Source: Monodelphis domestica
Lineage: Eukaryota; Chordata; Mammalia; Didelphimorphia; Didelphidae
DNA: 64,000 nucleotides
Reading direction: 5' to 3'
Assembly: GCF_027887165.1 (NCBI RefSeq)
Contig: NC_077227.1
Span: 446,090,462 to 446,154,461, forward strand
Positions within the stretch are counted from its first letter, which is position 1. Each line of letters opens with the position of its first letter. The notes below the pieces were generated by a model. The model was not told the origin of the DNA. It searched no databases and saw only the letters and a program-made list of their open reading frames with translations. Shown in pieces: positions 9,788-20,539 of this stretch. A program made the translations under genes and the position numbers.

Positions 9788-11159
9788 CATAATTATGTAT
9801 TTTAATGGATATATATGATGAATTGGAGCACAGGACCCTTATATCCCATTGATTAATGCATAACTGTACTTACTAATAAGTAACACAGGTATTTGTTAAT
9901 AGATTTCTGTTGACTAGCCAACTAGTATGTTCCATAGAGTAATTTTATTGGGTCTTTCTTACAGGAAAAGATTATGGTCGGGAAGGTTATTTTCTTATTG
10001 TTTCTAACATTGTGTGTAAATTGACTAAATCTTAAGTCATGTTAGTACTCCAATTAATCTTCTACTGGTCACTTAAAGAAAAGGCTAAGTAAGTAATTTT
10101 GTTCTACATTACCCTGTTGTTTCTTGCATATTTACTTAGTGAGAATTGTCCTGACTAGCATTAGATCCCTTTTTTCCTCTTCCATCCAAACTTTATATTA
10201 CTTCTTTCTCTTGTGTAAAATTTTTATAAAGTTATACTAAGCTGTAATGTGGAATGTAAAGAAATCTAAATGTGGAGTTTTGTTTTTTAAAAAAATCACT
10301 GGTGGAAGCAGGAAGGGAAATGAGGATTCTGTAAAATTAACTTTTTTCTTTTACTTTCAAGTGTTCTTTTTAATATTCTGAGCAGCACCTAGTACAGAAT
10401 TACAATAAGTTTGTTTTAATGTAACGTGGATTTTAACCATAAGTATGTAGATTCTTTGAGAAGTAATTTAAGATGTTGCACCCAAACTATGTAATGTTAA
10501 AATAGATTCAGTACTAGAAAAATTGATTTTAAATGTTTTCATTTTCAATTACAATAGGTATTATAAGCCACTAAACTCTGTGCTCTAGCATTTTAGTTTT
10601 TCCAGTTTAGAAGACAGAAACAAAAACTTTTTTGAAAGTTTAATTTTTTTTTAGTAAAACAAAATTACTATATTTGCTGCATGTCATTTTCTTCAGAATG
10701 TCAAGGCGCTCATTTTCAGAAAAGGAGTTACTAAGGGAAAAAAAATCACTTTTGCTAAGCAGAACTTTATAGAATAAGCCTCATTTGGAACTGCATTTTT
10801 TATTCGAAGTATGTGCAAATAATTTCCTCCCAGAATAACAGCATAGATAGGTTTCATAAGGGAAACTAGTTGAATCTCCACATTTCACAGAATTCGAAAC
10901 TGAAGCTTAACAAAAATTCATTGAAATGCTAGAAAACACATAGCTCATTAATAGCAGAGCTGAGACTAGAACTCAGAAGTGTTAATACCTAACCTAATCC
11001 TAATTTTGAAAAAGAGGTTAGCTGACAGAACAAAGCAGTTGCTTATATGCATTTAAGAAAGTTATTCCCAACACATGCATATATACTCTGTACCAACTGT
11101 AAACAATTTTTCAGCACTAGAAGGCCAAGATTAGTTAGACAATTATTTTTAACTTAAAA

Positions 11160-11368
11160 ATTTTTGGAAAACCCCTTATTTTCTGACCTAGAATTAATAC
11201 TAAACATCAGTTCCAAGACAGATGAACAATAAGGACTAGCTAGGCTATTGAGGTAAAGTGACTTGCTCAGGATCACACAGCTAGGAAGTGTCTAAGGTCA
11301 TATTTGAAACCAGGACCTCCTGTCTCTCTAGGCCTGGCTTTCTATTCACTGAGCCACCTACCTGCCCC
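11160..11368 (-). repeat. Marsupial CORE-SINE, antisense
   Basis: The tail half begins CCCCTTATTTTCTGACC, the CORE is GCTCAGGATCACACAGCT, and the head ends CACTGAGCCACCTACCTGCC. It is moderately diverged. Confidence 0.86.
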
Positions 11369-11589
11369 AGGTTGTTTTTAACAACAAATGATATAGGCTT
11401 ATATGTTTTTATAACAGTGCTCTCTTCTGGTTCATAGAATCCTTAGGCTTCCAAACGTAACTTTTGGGACTACTCTTATAAGATACCAGTTTTTATCCTA
11501 CCTTTTATCCTTGCAAGACTGCAAGACCCTCCTTCTAAAAATTACTTTGCATATATTTTGTCTCAATTTAAAAAAAAACCAGAAACATT

Positions 11590-11835
11590 GTTAATTCCTA
11601 GTAGAATATAAGCTCTTTGAGGGCAAGGACTGTTTCCTTTTTTTACTTTGTGTCCCCTGTGCCTGGCACAGTATCACACATATTAGGCACTTGGTGCTCA
11701 TTGAATAAATAAGAGACCCTAGAGCTCAGGGCCCCAAGAATGTAATCTGCCCAGGGGCACAGAGGCAGTAGATGACAGCCAGGTTTTGAATCTAACCCTG
11801 ACCTACCTAACTCTAAATCCAGTGCTATTTCATAG
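11590..11835 (+). repeat. L2 3' end followed by a MIR remnant
   Basis: GTAGAATATAAGCTCTTTGA, GGCAAGGACTGTTTCC, GTGCCTGGCACAGTATC and TTGAATAAATAAG are the classic landmarks of an L2 3' end in sense. From about 11712 a degenerate antisense MIR follows (CTGCCCAGGGGCACAGAGG). Confidence 0.7.
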
Positions 11836-11844
11836 AATGAATTT

Positions 11845-12040
11845 GTTGTTCAGTTATTTAGCTGTGTTCAATTCTTCATGACTCCATGGGCCATATCACA
11901 CCTGTTCGTGGGGTTTTCTTAGCAAAGATACTGGAATGACTTGTCTAGAGGCAAACAGCTAGTGAGTGTCTGAAGCCAGATTTGCATTTTGATCTTTCTG
12001 ATTCAAGTCCGGTTCTCTATCCATTGAACCACTTAGGATA
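11845..12040 (-). repeat. CORE-SINE with RTE/BovB-like tail, antisense
   Basis: The leading part TTGTTGTTCAGTTATTTAG, then TCTTCATGACTCCATGGG, resembles the 3' end of BovB-type RTE elements. It is followed by a decayed CORE (AGAGGCAAACAGCTAGTGAG) and a tRNA-like head in reverse. SINEs that share a LINE tail in this way are thought to use that LINE for mobilisation. Confidence 0.65.
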
Positions 12041-13365
12041 TGAACAGTATTGCTGATATAGCTAATAACTCATATAATAATAAAAGAGCCATAACTGTCC
12101 CTCCTCTGTCCCAGTGTTACACAGTAGATAATATTTTCATTAGTTGCTGTGGCCAACCTTCTGACATTATTACCTTTCTAGATTGTTTGGTCACCAGGCA
12201 CAACATGTAAATAAATATTCAAAGCCTTTCCAATTTAAAAGGAGTTATCAGAGCTTTTATTTCATTCATATCCTTTAGGAAACTGCCAACCAAATTGGAT
12301 TCAGATCACTTCAGATTCTTAGTTTTCTATAAGAACATATACTTTAATTTTCCTCATGAATAAATAATACTGCCAATTTATACTATGTTGCTAGAGGGAA
12401 GATATAACTAAGAGGGAGCCTCAAGCAAAAAAGAGCCTGTCAACCATTTTCTTAGGAAAATAGCATTGATTCCTTGGAGTGGGAATGCATTTTTCTTCTA
12501 CATTTGAGATCTAGTCTCTATTGCTTATCCCTAGTGTAACGAGTTATAAAGATCTGGTGTTTGTGATTTTACATTAAAATCTTTACATTAATCATTTTGA
12601 AGTTATGCAGGTTGCCTGTTTTATTTTATTTTGTTAGTATTTTAAATTTTATCAACACAAAACATTTCCTGTTGTAAGAAAGAAAAACTTTAAAGTCTTA
12701 TATGTGCAATAAAAGTAATTTGTTTTGGGAATCTGCTGTTAAACTTGAATTTAAACTGATACCTGTACAGCATTTTCAAGTCACTAAACTAAATAGTTTA
12801 TCATATAGTAGCTGACTTAATTCTTTTTTAAATTAAAAAAAAAGCTAAACGTTTTGCTCCTAGAGTACTTCATTATTTTATGATGAAGCTTGGATTTCTG
12901 TGAAATAGCATTGTATAAAATGAAACCACAGTTATCTTAAACATTCTTCATTAAATGTTTTAGCCCTAAATTGCATTAAACCCAATACACTGCTTTCTAA
13001 CAAAGAACTCTCTAGAGGATGATATATGCTGGAGGTTAAATGCTGAAATTGAATACTGGTAATGGCATTAGCCAGATGTCCATGATGCTCTGTTTCTTGT
13101 GATTATTGGGCTGTTTATACTATGTAACAGTTTGTTTCACTGCTAATGCACCACTGACTTTGCAGGTGTAATTTTGAAGGAATTAATTTTGAGCTTTAAA
13201 TGCCTCAGTTGTACTCTGTCATTCAGAGGAGGAAATTGGAGATACCACCCATATTTCTAGTAGCTGTCATTTCAAAGATTTCTCTACTCTATTTATAGTA
13301 GTCAAATTTTTTTGTTAAATAATTGTCACAACAAATTTCCCTCTTTTTTTTCCTCCCAATTACAG

Positions 13366-13488
13366 ATTCGAAAAGAAGGAAGAGGAAAATATAGTACAGA
13401 TCAACTCTGTGTTCTTGACAATGTGAAAATGAACTTGAGAAGATTTATTGCTTATCAAGAGACTGTAGAGAAAAGACTAACTCCTTGA
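13366..13488 (+). CDS. HEATR3: HEATR3 terminal coding exon
   Basis: Forty codons plus the TGA at 13486-13488. The protein begins [19 protein letters not shown] and ends with [13 protein letters not shown]. The acceptor is AATTACAG ending at 13365. This C-terminal tail, with the motif [12 protein letters not shown], closes the HEAT solenoid and is highly conserved among vertebrates as far as I recall. The frame is intact and joins the preceding exon in phase 0. The four exons here add up to 176 residues. Confidence 0.93.
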   Translation: MRKEGRGKYSTDQLCVLDNVKMNLRRFIAYQETVEKRLTP

Positions 13489-14650
13489 ACTACCAGAAAA
13501 CCGATTCTTCTCATTTGTTTTAATTGCTATTGGGTGTTTACTATTACAAAATGGAGGCCTTTACTTTATCTCAAATGCCACTTGTATTTTACAATATATG
13601 CAATTTTTAAAAATTAACTGCATATTTTCAGTTTTTAAATATTAAAAAATGGCGGGGTTATATGTTTTTAATGCCTTTGGAAAGTTTTACAGAGTTTGAT
13701 ATTATGCTTTAAATTTTTTTTTCCTGTGGATAATCATTATTTCGTAGGGAAATCGTATTTTAAAGGAATTGAATTGTTCTTAACTAAACTGTAAGTAAAA
13801 GAGAAACCACTAAATGATCATGTTTTAGATGAATTTTGCAGAATAGATCCTCTCAACAGTACTCATGGTGGGAAGTTAATATAGTTTTCTAAATTTTAAA
13901 AATAGAATCCATAGAGACTTCCCAATTGTGTTCCCTTTTTCTGAATTTGTGAGCTACTCCAATTTGGGATTTACAAGTAGGTTAATAATAGTGTAGGTGG
14001 TAATTATGAGAATCCATTCAATTCAGTGTGCCTAGGGAAGTAGAGGAATTTTGGAGTTTTTTCATTGGTTTTTTTAAAAACTTCATATTGAAATTGTACA
14101 GATATCTAATAACTTGGATAATTCAAACTTTGAATATCTGCTCATTAATGTATATAGCATTTTTTAGACATACAAGATCTACAGTAGTGCTTTCTAGCCT
14201 TTTTTTTTTGAAGTATATCAACTTTCTCCCAAACTCTTTGAGACCGGAGGATAAGAAGACAAGGGTTTACAGTTGCAGGGGTGCAGTGGGTAGGGGTGAG
14301 GTGTGGTGAGATGAGAAGAACAGAGAGGACTGGCTGCTAAAAGAACTTCATTTTGCTCTGATAGGGAAAGAAGGGATAATAGCAATATCTCTCTTAGAGA
14401 TCTATCTCATTTCAACTATTCAAGCAGAGTTAATATATTGGGGAGTGCTAATGGACAGCATATTAATTTTTATTGGCTGGTTTTATAGCTTGTAAAATTA
14501 GCTCCTAATCTACATTTCATTTATATTATGCCTTCTTTTTATAGTACTAACATAATTCAGATTTCTTGTAGATCAGGTGAAGAAAAGAGATTGGGTGTTG
14601 GGGAAAGAAACCAGAGATTATCAATAAACATTGTATGACAAAGTATATTT
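13489..14650 (+). other. HEATR3: HEATR3 3' UTR (extent inferred)
   Basis: AT-rich sequence after the stop with no repeat that I recognise until the microsatellite at 15069. Its end is not defined by sequence alone. The first plain AATAAA after the stop is at 14623. A second is at 16052, so a longer UTR is possible. Confidence 0.5.
14623..14628 (+). terminator. HEATR3: Candidate HEATR3 polyadenylation signal
   Basis: AATAAA in the context TTATCAATAAACATTGTATG, about 1.1 kb after the stop codon. There is no strong GT-rich element within 30 bases downstream, so the use of this site is a guess. Confidence 0.35.
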
Positions 14651-15068
14651 TCAAAAATACATTTTTCTTTTGATTGCCATCATTTTATAATGGTGTTATA
14701 TTGTAGCCTTCAGTATTTATATGAAACCTATAAATACATTCCTGGACCCAGAAATTGACTTGTATAAAGGATCAATTGGTGGAATTGATTAAAAAGTCTT
14801 AAAGGAAGTGAAAGTATTTGTGGACTCTGAGCAATGACTATTTTGATTTGTATTTGCAATCTTTTAACCAACTAAATGTAAAGGGAAGCTATTTAAATCT
14901 TTTTTATATTTGGAGCTGTTTATGCTGTAGTCATTACAGAACAGAAGAATTTTATTTTACATGTATAGTATTATTATATAATATACTACTACTTTACTAG
15001 TAGTCTAGGAGGGCAGTAGTTTCATTTGTATACCATTTAGAGGAACCCACTGGCATTTGTAGTGATTT

Positions 15069-15106
<38 letters not shown>

Positions 15107-15115
15107 AGAGAGAGA

Positions 15116-15175
<60 letters not shown>

Positions 15176-17108
15176 AAGGATTTCACAATGAAGTATACCA
15201 AGGACCTGTGTATATACATATTTCATGTTTCAGTAGGCTTCCTTCCGGTATAATGTTAAGAAAATATGTTCCCCATACCTGAATTATCTTAAATGATGTG
15301 AGTATATATTTTTTTAAGATAAGAGTACAAGATGGGATAAAAATCCTTATGCTATAATTTGTAACCTAAAGCTTTTTTGTTCATTAAGATGGAGGAAAAA
15401 ATATTTTAAATAGAATTCAGCTTTTGAAACAGTTGATTAAATTCCTCAACTTTTCAGTTTTGTCATTATTTAATATTTCACAAATATGCATATGAATTAT
15501 GAAGATGGAAAAGCCTTATTTCTATATAACATTCCTGCTCAGTTCTATTGTCAGATGTATTTTATACCATTTTAAAGTAAATCAAGACAATAACTGATTA
15601 TATTAAATCTACGTGCAGGTTGTATATACTCTATTCATAGAATTTCATCTTTCATTTTCAACTAGAATGAATTGAAAATTGTTACTTAAGGATATTTTAT
15701 AGAATTTAAAAACATTTTGCAAACGATTGACTTCACTACCTTGCCATTTTGTTCACATAAAATAATTCTTTTTAAGTTAATGACACAAGTGCAATCTTTT
15801 ATACTTTATTTCTATGTAAGTAAAACCTGCCTTGCCTTTAATTGCAAATTAATTTGACAAATTTCCCAACTTAAACATAGTACTTCTTATTTACATCTCG
15901 AGGGAAAATGGGAGAGGTAAATTGCATTCAGAACTAAATGAAATTCGTTTCTTTTTAAGCATCCTTACAACTTTTATGTGCTATATAAGGAAAGGAACTC
16001 TTAGTTCCATTTCTTTGCTGTTGCTATCAGTTTTTAACATGTTTATGACATAATAAAAGAACAATACCTTGAACTTGGGAAGTTATTTCACTTTATGTAG
16101 ATTTCAAATAATTCTTAGCTTAAAAAGCATGGATGAAGCTTTTGTTATCATAGTGTTAAGTTTTCTTGGCTTTTTTCTCTAAGATGGCAATGTTAAACAC
16201 TTTTTTCTCTTAACTCTGGTCTTAACAATTGAGTTGCTCAAACCAATTGAAACAAGGCGCTCTCTGTTCTGTAGACATAAGTAAGTATAAGTACAAGAGA
16301 ACCAAGATAAAAAATATTGTGTAACTAAGGTGGGTTTATTTTAGAGTTGATCATAAGTGGAGAGATTAAAATTTCTGCCAATCCCTTGATAAAATTCAGT
16401 TAAATAATATGGATAAATTGATTCAGATCCCTATTAGGCATTGAAGGAGAGAGCTACTTGTGAAGGAAAAATGTCTTTATATGGAAAGCATTTCCCCCAA
16501 AAAGGCCCTGGACCCACTACATCTTTTTCTACTTCTTACTTTTGCATATGGAATGTAGGCTAGGCACCTGTGAACTGCCCCCGGAGGAAGCTCCCTCTAC
16601 CAACACAAATTGGCACAAAGCCATAACCTCCTAGAAACCTGAGACTTTAAGCAACTTTCCAGGGATCAAAAACAGAAAGCCAGGCTTTCCTAGCTTTGAA
16701 GCCAGCTATCTACTACACCATACTGCTTCTCAGATTGAATGTAGAAACATCTTTTAACCAAATTTCATTTCTTGCTTGCTTTGAACCAAAAATATATATA
16801 AATTTTGTGTCTAACCAGGAATAATTTTGAAATATGGTTTCCAAAACTCTGGCCCACCAAGGGAGGAAGTGTTTTAATTCAGACTACCGTTTTAGCTTTA
16901 GTTTAAGCCATTTTGGAAAGACTCTAAATGTATAGTAGTCTCTTAGGGAAAAAGTTTTGGGGTTTGTTATATTTCCCATCATTAAAATCAAAGCTTCAGT
17001 GACTCATAAGTCAGTGTTAAGGTCATAAATTTAGAATGGGAAGAATTCACAGAAGTCGTCCACTTTAGGTCAAAACCTTGCCTTTTGTGAGTTTGGAAAG
17101 TGGTTCAG
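14651..17108. other. Intergenic sequence without recognisable genes
   Basis: AT-rich sequence with one compound microsatellite and another AATAAA at 16052-16057. A weak MIR-like patch may lie near 16560-16740 (ACCTGTGAACTGCC, then AGCTATCTACTACACCATAC). I see nothing else. Confidence 0.6.
15069..15171. repeat. Compound microsatellite (TG)n-(AG)n-(AC)n
   Basis: Eleven TG units (15069-15090), a TA link, about 12 AG units (15093-15116), then about 27 AC units (15117-15170). Alternating purine-pyrimidine ends flank a homopurine centre. Open frames crossing it on both strands are artefacts of the repeat. Confidence 0.97.
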
Positions 17109-18460
17109 AGAGTTTTAAATAGTAGTAGTAGTAATGGTAGTCTCTCGGTGACCGAGAATGACTATTGTCTTTGTGCAGTTTCATCTACGGTGTACCCTCA
17201 TGTGGCTTTGGAGTCCAAAGGCTGAGGCACAGAGTTTGTGGCACATGGGGCATGGGACTCCAGTTGTTACAGGAGGTGCGGTTGTGGCCTGGTGTCTGTT
17301 CACGCGCAGCGGCAAGACGTCGACGTCGCTCATCTTCAAAGGTGGTGGCGGCACGTTTAATGTGGGTTCGCCAGCTGCTTCTGTCAGAGGCAGCAAGTTC
17401 TAGTTGCTTTGGTGTAATGCCAGCCCACTTCAAGTTGGACTTTAGCTGATCCTTGAATCTTTTCTTTGGTCGGCCTTGTTTCCTGAGTCCAGCTGATAGT
17501 TCACCATAGAATACCTGTCTTGGTATTCGCTGTGGGTCCATGCAGATGACGTGTCCAGACCATCGTAGCTGGGTTTGGAGGACCATGACTTCGATGCTGG
17601 TGGAGTTGGCTCTGTCGAGGACTTCCTGGTTGGTGATTCGGTCCTGCCATCGGATCCTCATGATTGACTGGAGGGAGCGTTGGTGGAATTGCTCCAGCTG
17701 CTTCATGTGCTTCTGGTACAGTGTCCATGTCTCACAACCGTACAGGAGCGAGCTGAGTTGTACACTTTGAGCTTCGTCGCAGTGCTTACACCGCTGTGTT
17801 GGAGGACTTTGGAGTGCAGTCACCCGAGTGCTTGGCTGGCCTTTTGGATCCTCGCATTGATCTTGTGGTCCAGGGACCTGTCGTTGGTGATGGTGCTGCC
17901 CAGGTACTTGAAAGTGTTGACGTTAGAAAGCTGCGTACCATCAATTGTAATGTATGGCTGGTTCGTTGGCCTCCCTGGTGCAGTTTGGAACAGCACCTCT
18001 GTTTTGCTGAGGCTGATAGTTAGGCCAAGCAGTTTTGTTGCGGTGGAGAACCTGTCCACAATGGTTTGGAGATGATTTTCTTGGTGGGCCATGAGAGCAC
18101 AGTCATCTGCAAAGCTTCCAGGATGAGTCTCTCTGTTGTCTTTGTTTTTGCAGTCAGGTGGCGAAGGTCAAATAGTGAGCCATCCAGTCGGTATTTGATG
18201 TAGACGCCCAGGTCTAGATCCATCACAGCATGTCGTAATACTTGGGTGAAGTAGAGGTTGAATAGTACCGGAGCGAGGACACAGCCTTGTTTCATGCCAT
18301 TGGAGATGTTGAAGCGATCGGAAGTCTCTCCACCAAATCAATTTGACGAATTTTGCTGGGTAACCGAGCTTGCTGAGGATCACCCACAACGCGTCCCTGT
18401 TCACTGTGTCGAACGCCTTTGTTAGGTCTATGAAGACAATGTAGAGACTTAGAGTTTTAA
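17109..18460 (-). mobile_element. 5'-truncated RTE-like LINE with 10-bp target-site duplication
   Basis: AGAGTTTTAA at 17109-17118 recurs at 18451-18460, bounding a 1.33-kb insertion that ends on the minus strand in an ACT-triplet tail. The minus strand encodes the C-terminal part of a LINE polyprotein: VFIDLTKAFDTVN (reverse transcriptase), KQGCVLAPVLFNL, a FADD box near 18110 in a shifted frame, FKYLGSTITND, LLYGCETWTLY, and a last C2H2-like finger CPMCHKLCASAFGLQSHMR. At least two frameshifts separate these pieces, so it is dead, but the low decay suggests a fairly young copy. Its GC content is clearly above its surroundings. Clade assignment (RTE against a relative) is tentative. Confidence 0.85.
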
Positions 18461-18889
18461 GTAATGGCTTACTAATTATTGCAGACACTGTTATTTAATT
18501 ACAAATTTGTTTGTTGAGTTGTATTCAAAACTTGAACTTAAATAAAGGGATATTGTATATATATTAAAAGCAAGGCATTGTATAATGGTTCTAGAGAACA
18601 TTAAAAAACTAAATTTTTTTCTTGATTACCCTTAAGCCCTAGTTAGGACAATTCAGCCCCAAAAGCAAGACTCTTTAAAAAGTCAATATTGATTCATATA
18701 ATAAAACTTAAGTTTTTAAGAAATCCATGTAATTTATATTATTTTCCTGGAAGATTATGTTGAAAATGCTAACTCAGTTTAGAAAAATGGCTTTTAGGAA
18801 TATCAAAGAAGTAGGAATTCTGCTTAAATAAAATCCTTTGACAGTTAACCAATTTCATAGGTTAATTCTTTTATAGCAATTTTTATGTT
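18461..18889. other. Unassigned AT-rich spacer
   Basis: I see no gene, repeat family or motif that I can support here. Confidence 0.5.
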
Positions 18890-19510
18890 TTGCTTTTGTA
18901 TCTTCATTTTCAAATATAACCCGTCTCTAACTCAGAGCCATTACTTATAAACTTCCCATCTCTCTCTTCAAAACAAAAGAAAAAGATGGGGATAGAGGGA
19001 AGGAGAAAAGCAAAACTAACCAAGTCTAGCATTACATGCAATGCTTTCCACACTTTCTGCAAAGAAAAAAAAAGTGCCAACCTTAATCATAATTATATAG
19101 CATTTAAAAATTTTCTCATGTATATCTTTCATATTTTTCTCCATTATATTCACATATCACAATTTGATTAACTATAACCCAGTTCATGAGCTTTTCCAGT
19201 TATTTGCTACTACTCAAAGTACTACTAGAACTTTTGATATTTATGAAAAATTTATGAAAATTTTTTGTATTTTGGGAGTTATATACCTAGCATTGGACTC
19301 TTTAGATCAAAGGATATGAACATTTTAATTTCTATATAGCATAATTCCAAATTGTTTTTAAAAATGGAAATAATTTATAAGAATGCCAACAGTAAATAGC
19401 TATCTTTCTACAACCCCTCCAAAAATGACTACTGATCTTTTAATGACTGAGTTTGTTGGGTTCAATAGTTTATTTCTTAATAATTGGTTTAAGGAATTTT
19501 AAATTTGCAT
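18890..19510 (-). repeat. L1/HAL1 3' end fragment, antisense and old
   Basis: Weak but ordered landmarks in reverse: GTTATATACCTAGCATTGG, TTTAGATCAAAGGATATGAA, AGCATAATTCCAAATTG, ACAACCCCTCCAAAAATGAC and ATTTGCATATAAGGATG. These mirror the end of an L1 ORF2. Confidence 0.65.
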
Positions 19511-19831
19511 ATAAGGATGTCTAATTCAATACATTTTGAATTTTTAGTTTTATGAATACAAAAAATGCTCACAAGATGATTGAGTTTATGGGACATAAAA
19601 GTGATGACCAAACTTCATATTTAAAGGAATGACCTTTTTAAAAAAACTGATTTTGAGAGGAAGTTTTTTTTAATTAACAAAAGCTTAAATTATATAAAGA
19701 ATCATGAATCATATCAACTTTTAAAAAAATGTATGTAAACCCAATCCATTATTTTCAAAAATTGCGCTTATCTAGGTTTCTTTTGAACTTGATATGTTCT
19801 ATGTGTGTTCTATGCACTTAAAAAAAATTGG

Positions 19832-19957
19832 AGGGGACAGCTGGATGGCCTACTGGATTGAGAGCCAGGCCTAGAGATGGGAGGTCCTAGGTTCAAATCT
19901 GTCTTCAGGAGGACTTGAGTTCAAATCAAAGATGGAAGGTGAGGGTTTAAAAAAAAT
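19832..19957 (+). repeat. Rearranged marsupial CORE-SINE, sense
   Basis: The head is normal (GCCTACTGGATTGAGAGCC to GGTTCAAATCTG), but the CORE is missing. It is replaced by TTCAGGAGGACTTGAGTTC, after which the SINE tail AAGATGGAAGGTGAGGG resumes. The replacing text is an inverted match to the neighbouring SINE. Confidence 0.8.
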
Positions 19958-19964
19958 ATATATC

Positions 19965-20155
19965 ACTTATTTTCTGTCTTAGAATCAATACTGAGTATGG
20001 GTTCTGTGGCAGAAGAGTGGTAAGGCTAGGCAGTGGGAGTTAAGTGACTTACCCAGGGTCACACAGCTGGGAAGTGTCTGAGACCAGATTTGAACTCAAG
20101 TCCTCCTGATGCCAGTTCAGGTGATCTATCCACTATATTATCTAGCTGCCTTTTC
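19965..20155 (-). repeat. Marsupial CORE-SINE, antisense
   Basis: Complete in reverse from TTATTTTCTGTCTTAGAATC to ATCTAGCTGCC. Its segment 20087-20109 is the exact reverse complement of 19905-19927 in the adjacent sense SINE. Confidence 0.87.
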
Positions 20156-20313
20156 TGTGCACTTCTCTAGGCCTGGCTCTCTATTCACTGAGCCTCTTTC
20201 CTCTCTTAAAATTTATTTTTTGGCATTACTATCAATACTCTTCCTTCAGAATCCCAATGCCAAATTAAGAACAAGTTAAAAAACAAACCCTTTTACCAAA
20301 TAAGAATAATCAA

Positions 20314-20523
20314 CGGGGGCAGCTGGGTAACTCAGTGGATTGAGAGCCAGTCCTAGAGACGGGAGGTCCTGGGTTCAAATCTGGCCTCAGACACTTCTCA
20401 GCTGTGTGACCCTGGGCAAGTCACTTGACCCCCATTGCCTAGCCCTTACCACTCTTCTGCCTTGGAGCCAATACACAGTATTGACTCCAAGACGGAAGGT
20501 AAGGGTTTAATTAAAAAAAAAAA
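20314..20523 (+). repeat. Marsupial CORE-SINE, sense, near consensus
   Basis: Runs from GGGGGCAGCTGGGTAACTC to GACGGAAGGTAAGGGTTTAA with a long poly-A. It appears to be one of the youngest SINEs in the window, judging from how closely it follows the shared sequence of the other copies. The flanks share AATAATCAA (about 20305 and 20526), a likely target-site duplication. Confidence 0.92.
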
Positions 20524-20539
20524 AAGAATAATCAAACAA

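Larger units (their letters stand above)
9468..13365 (+). other. HEATR3: HEATR3 last intron (3.9 kb)
   Basis: Contains two antisense SINEs, an L2/MIR remnant and an RTE-tailed SINE. The stretches 9788-11159 and 12041-13365 are AT-rich and contain nothing that I recognise, apart from the polypyrimidine tract CCCTCTTTTTTTTCC and the acceptor AATTACAG ending at 13365. Confidence 0.8.

Noticed and set aside
15005-15253. Cys-Val and Thr-His repeat frames
   Set aside because: They are translations of TG/AC repeats.
17158-18075. Open frames of 75-131 codons on the + strand
   Set aside because: They are shadows of the minus-strand RTE-like coding text in a GC-richer insertion.
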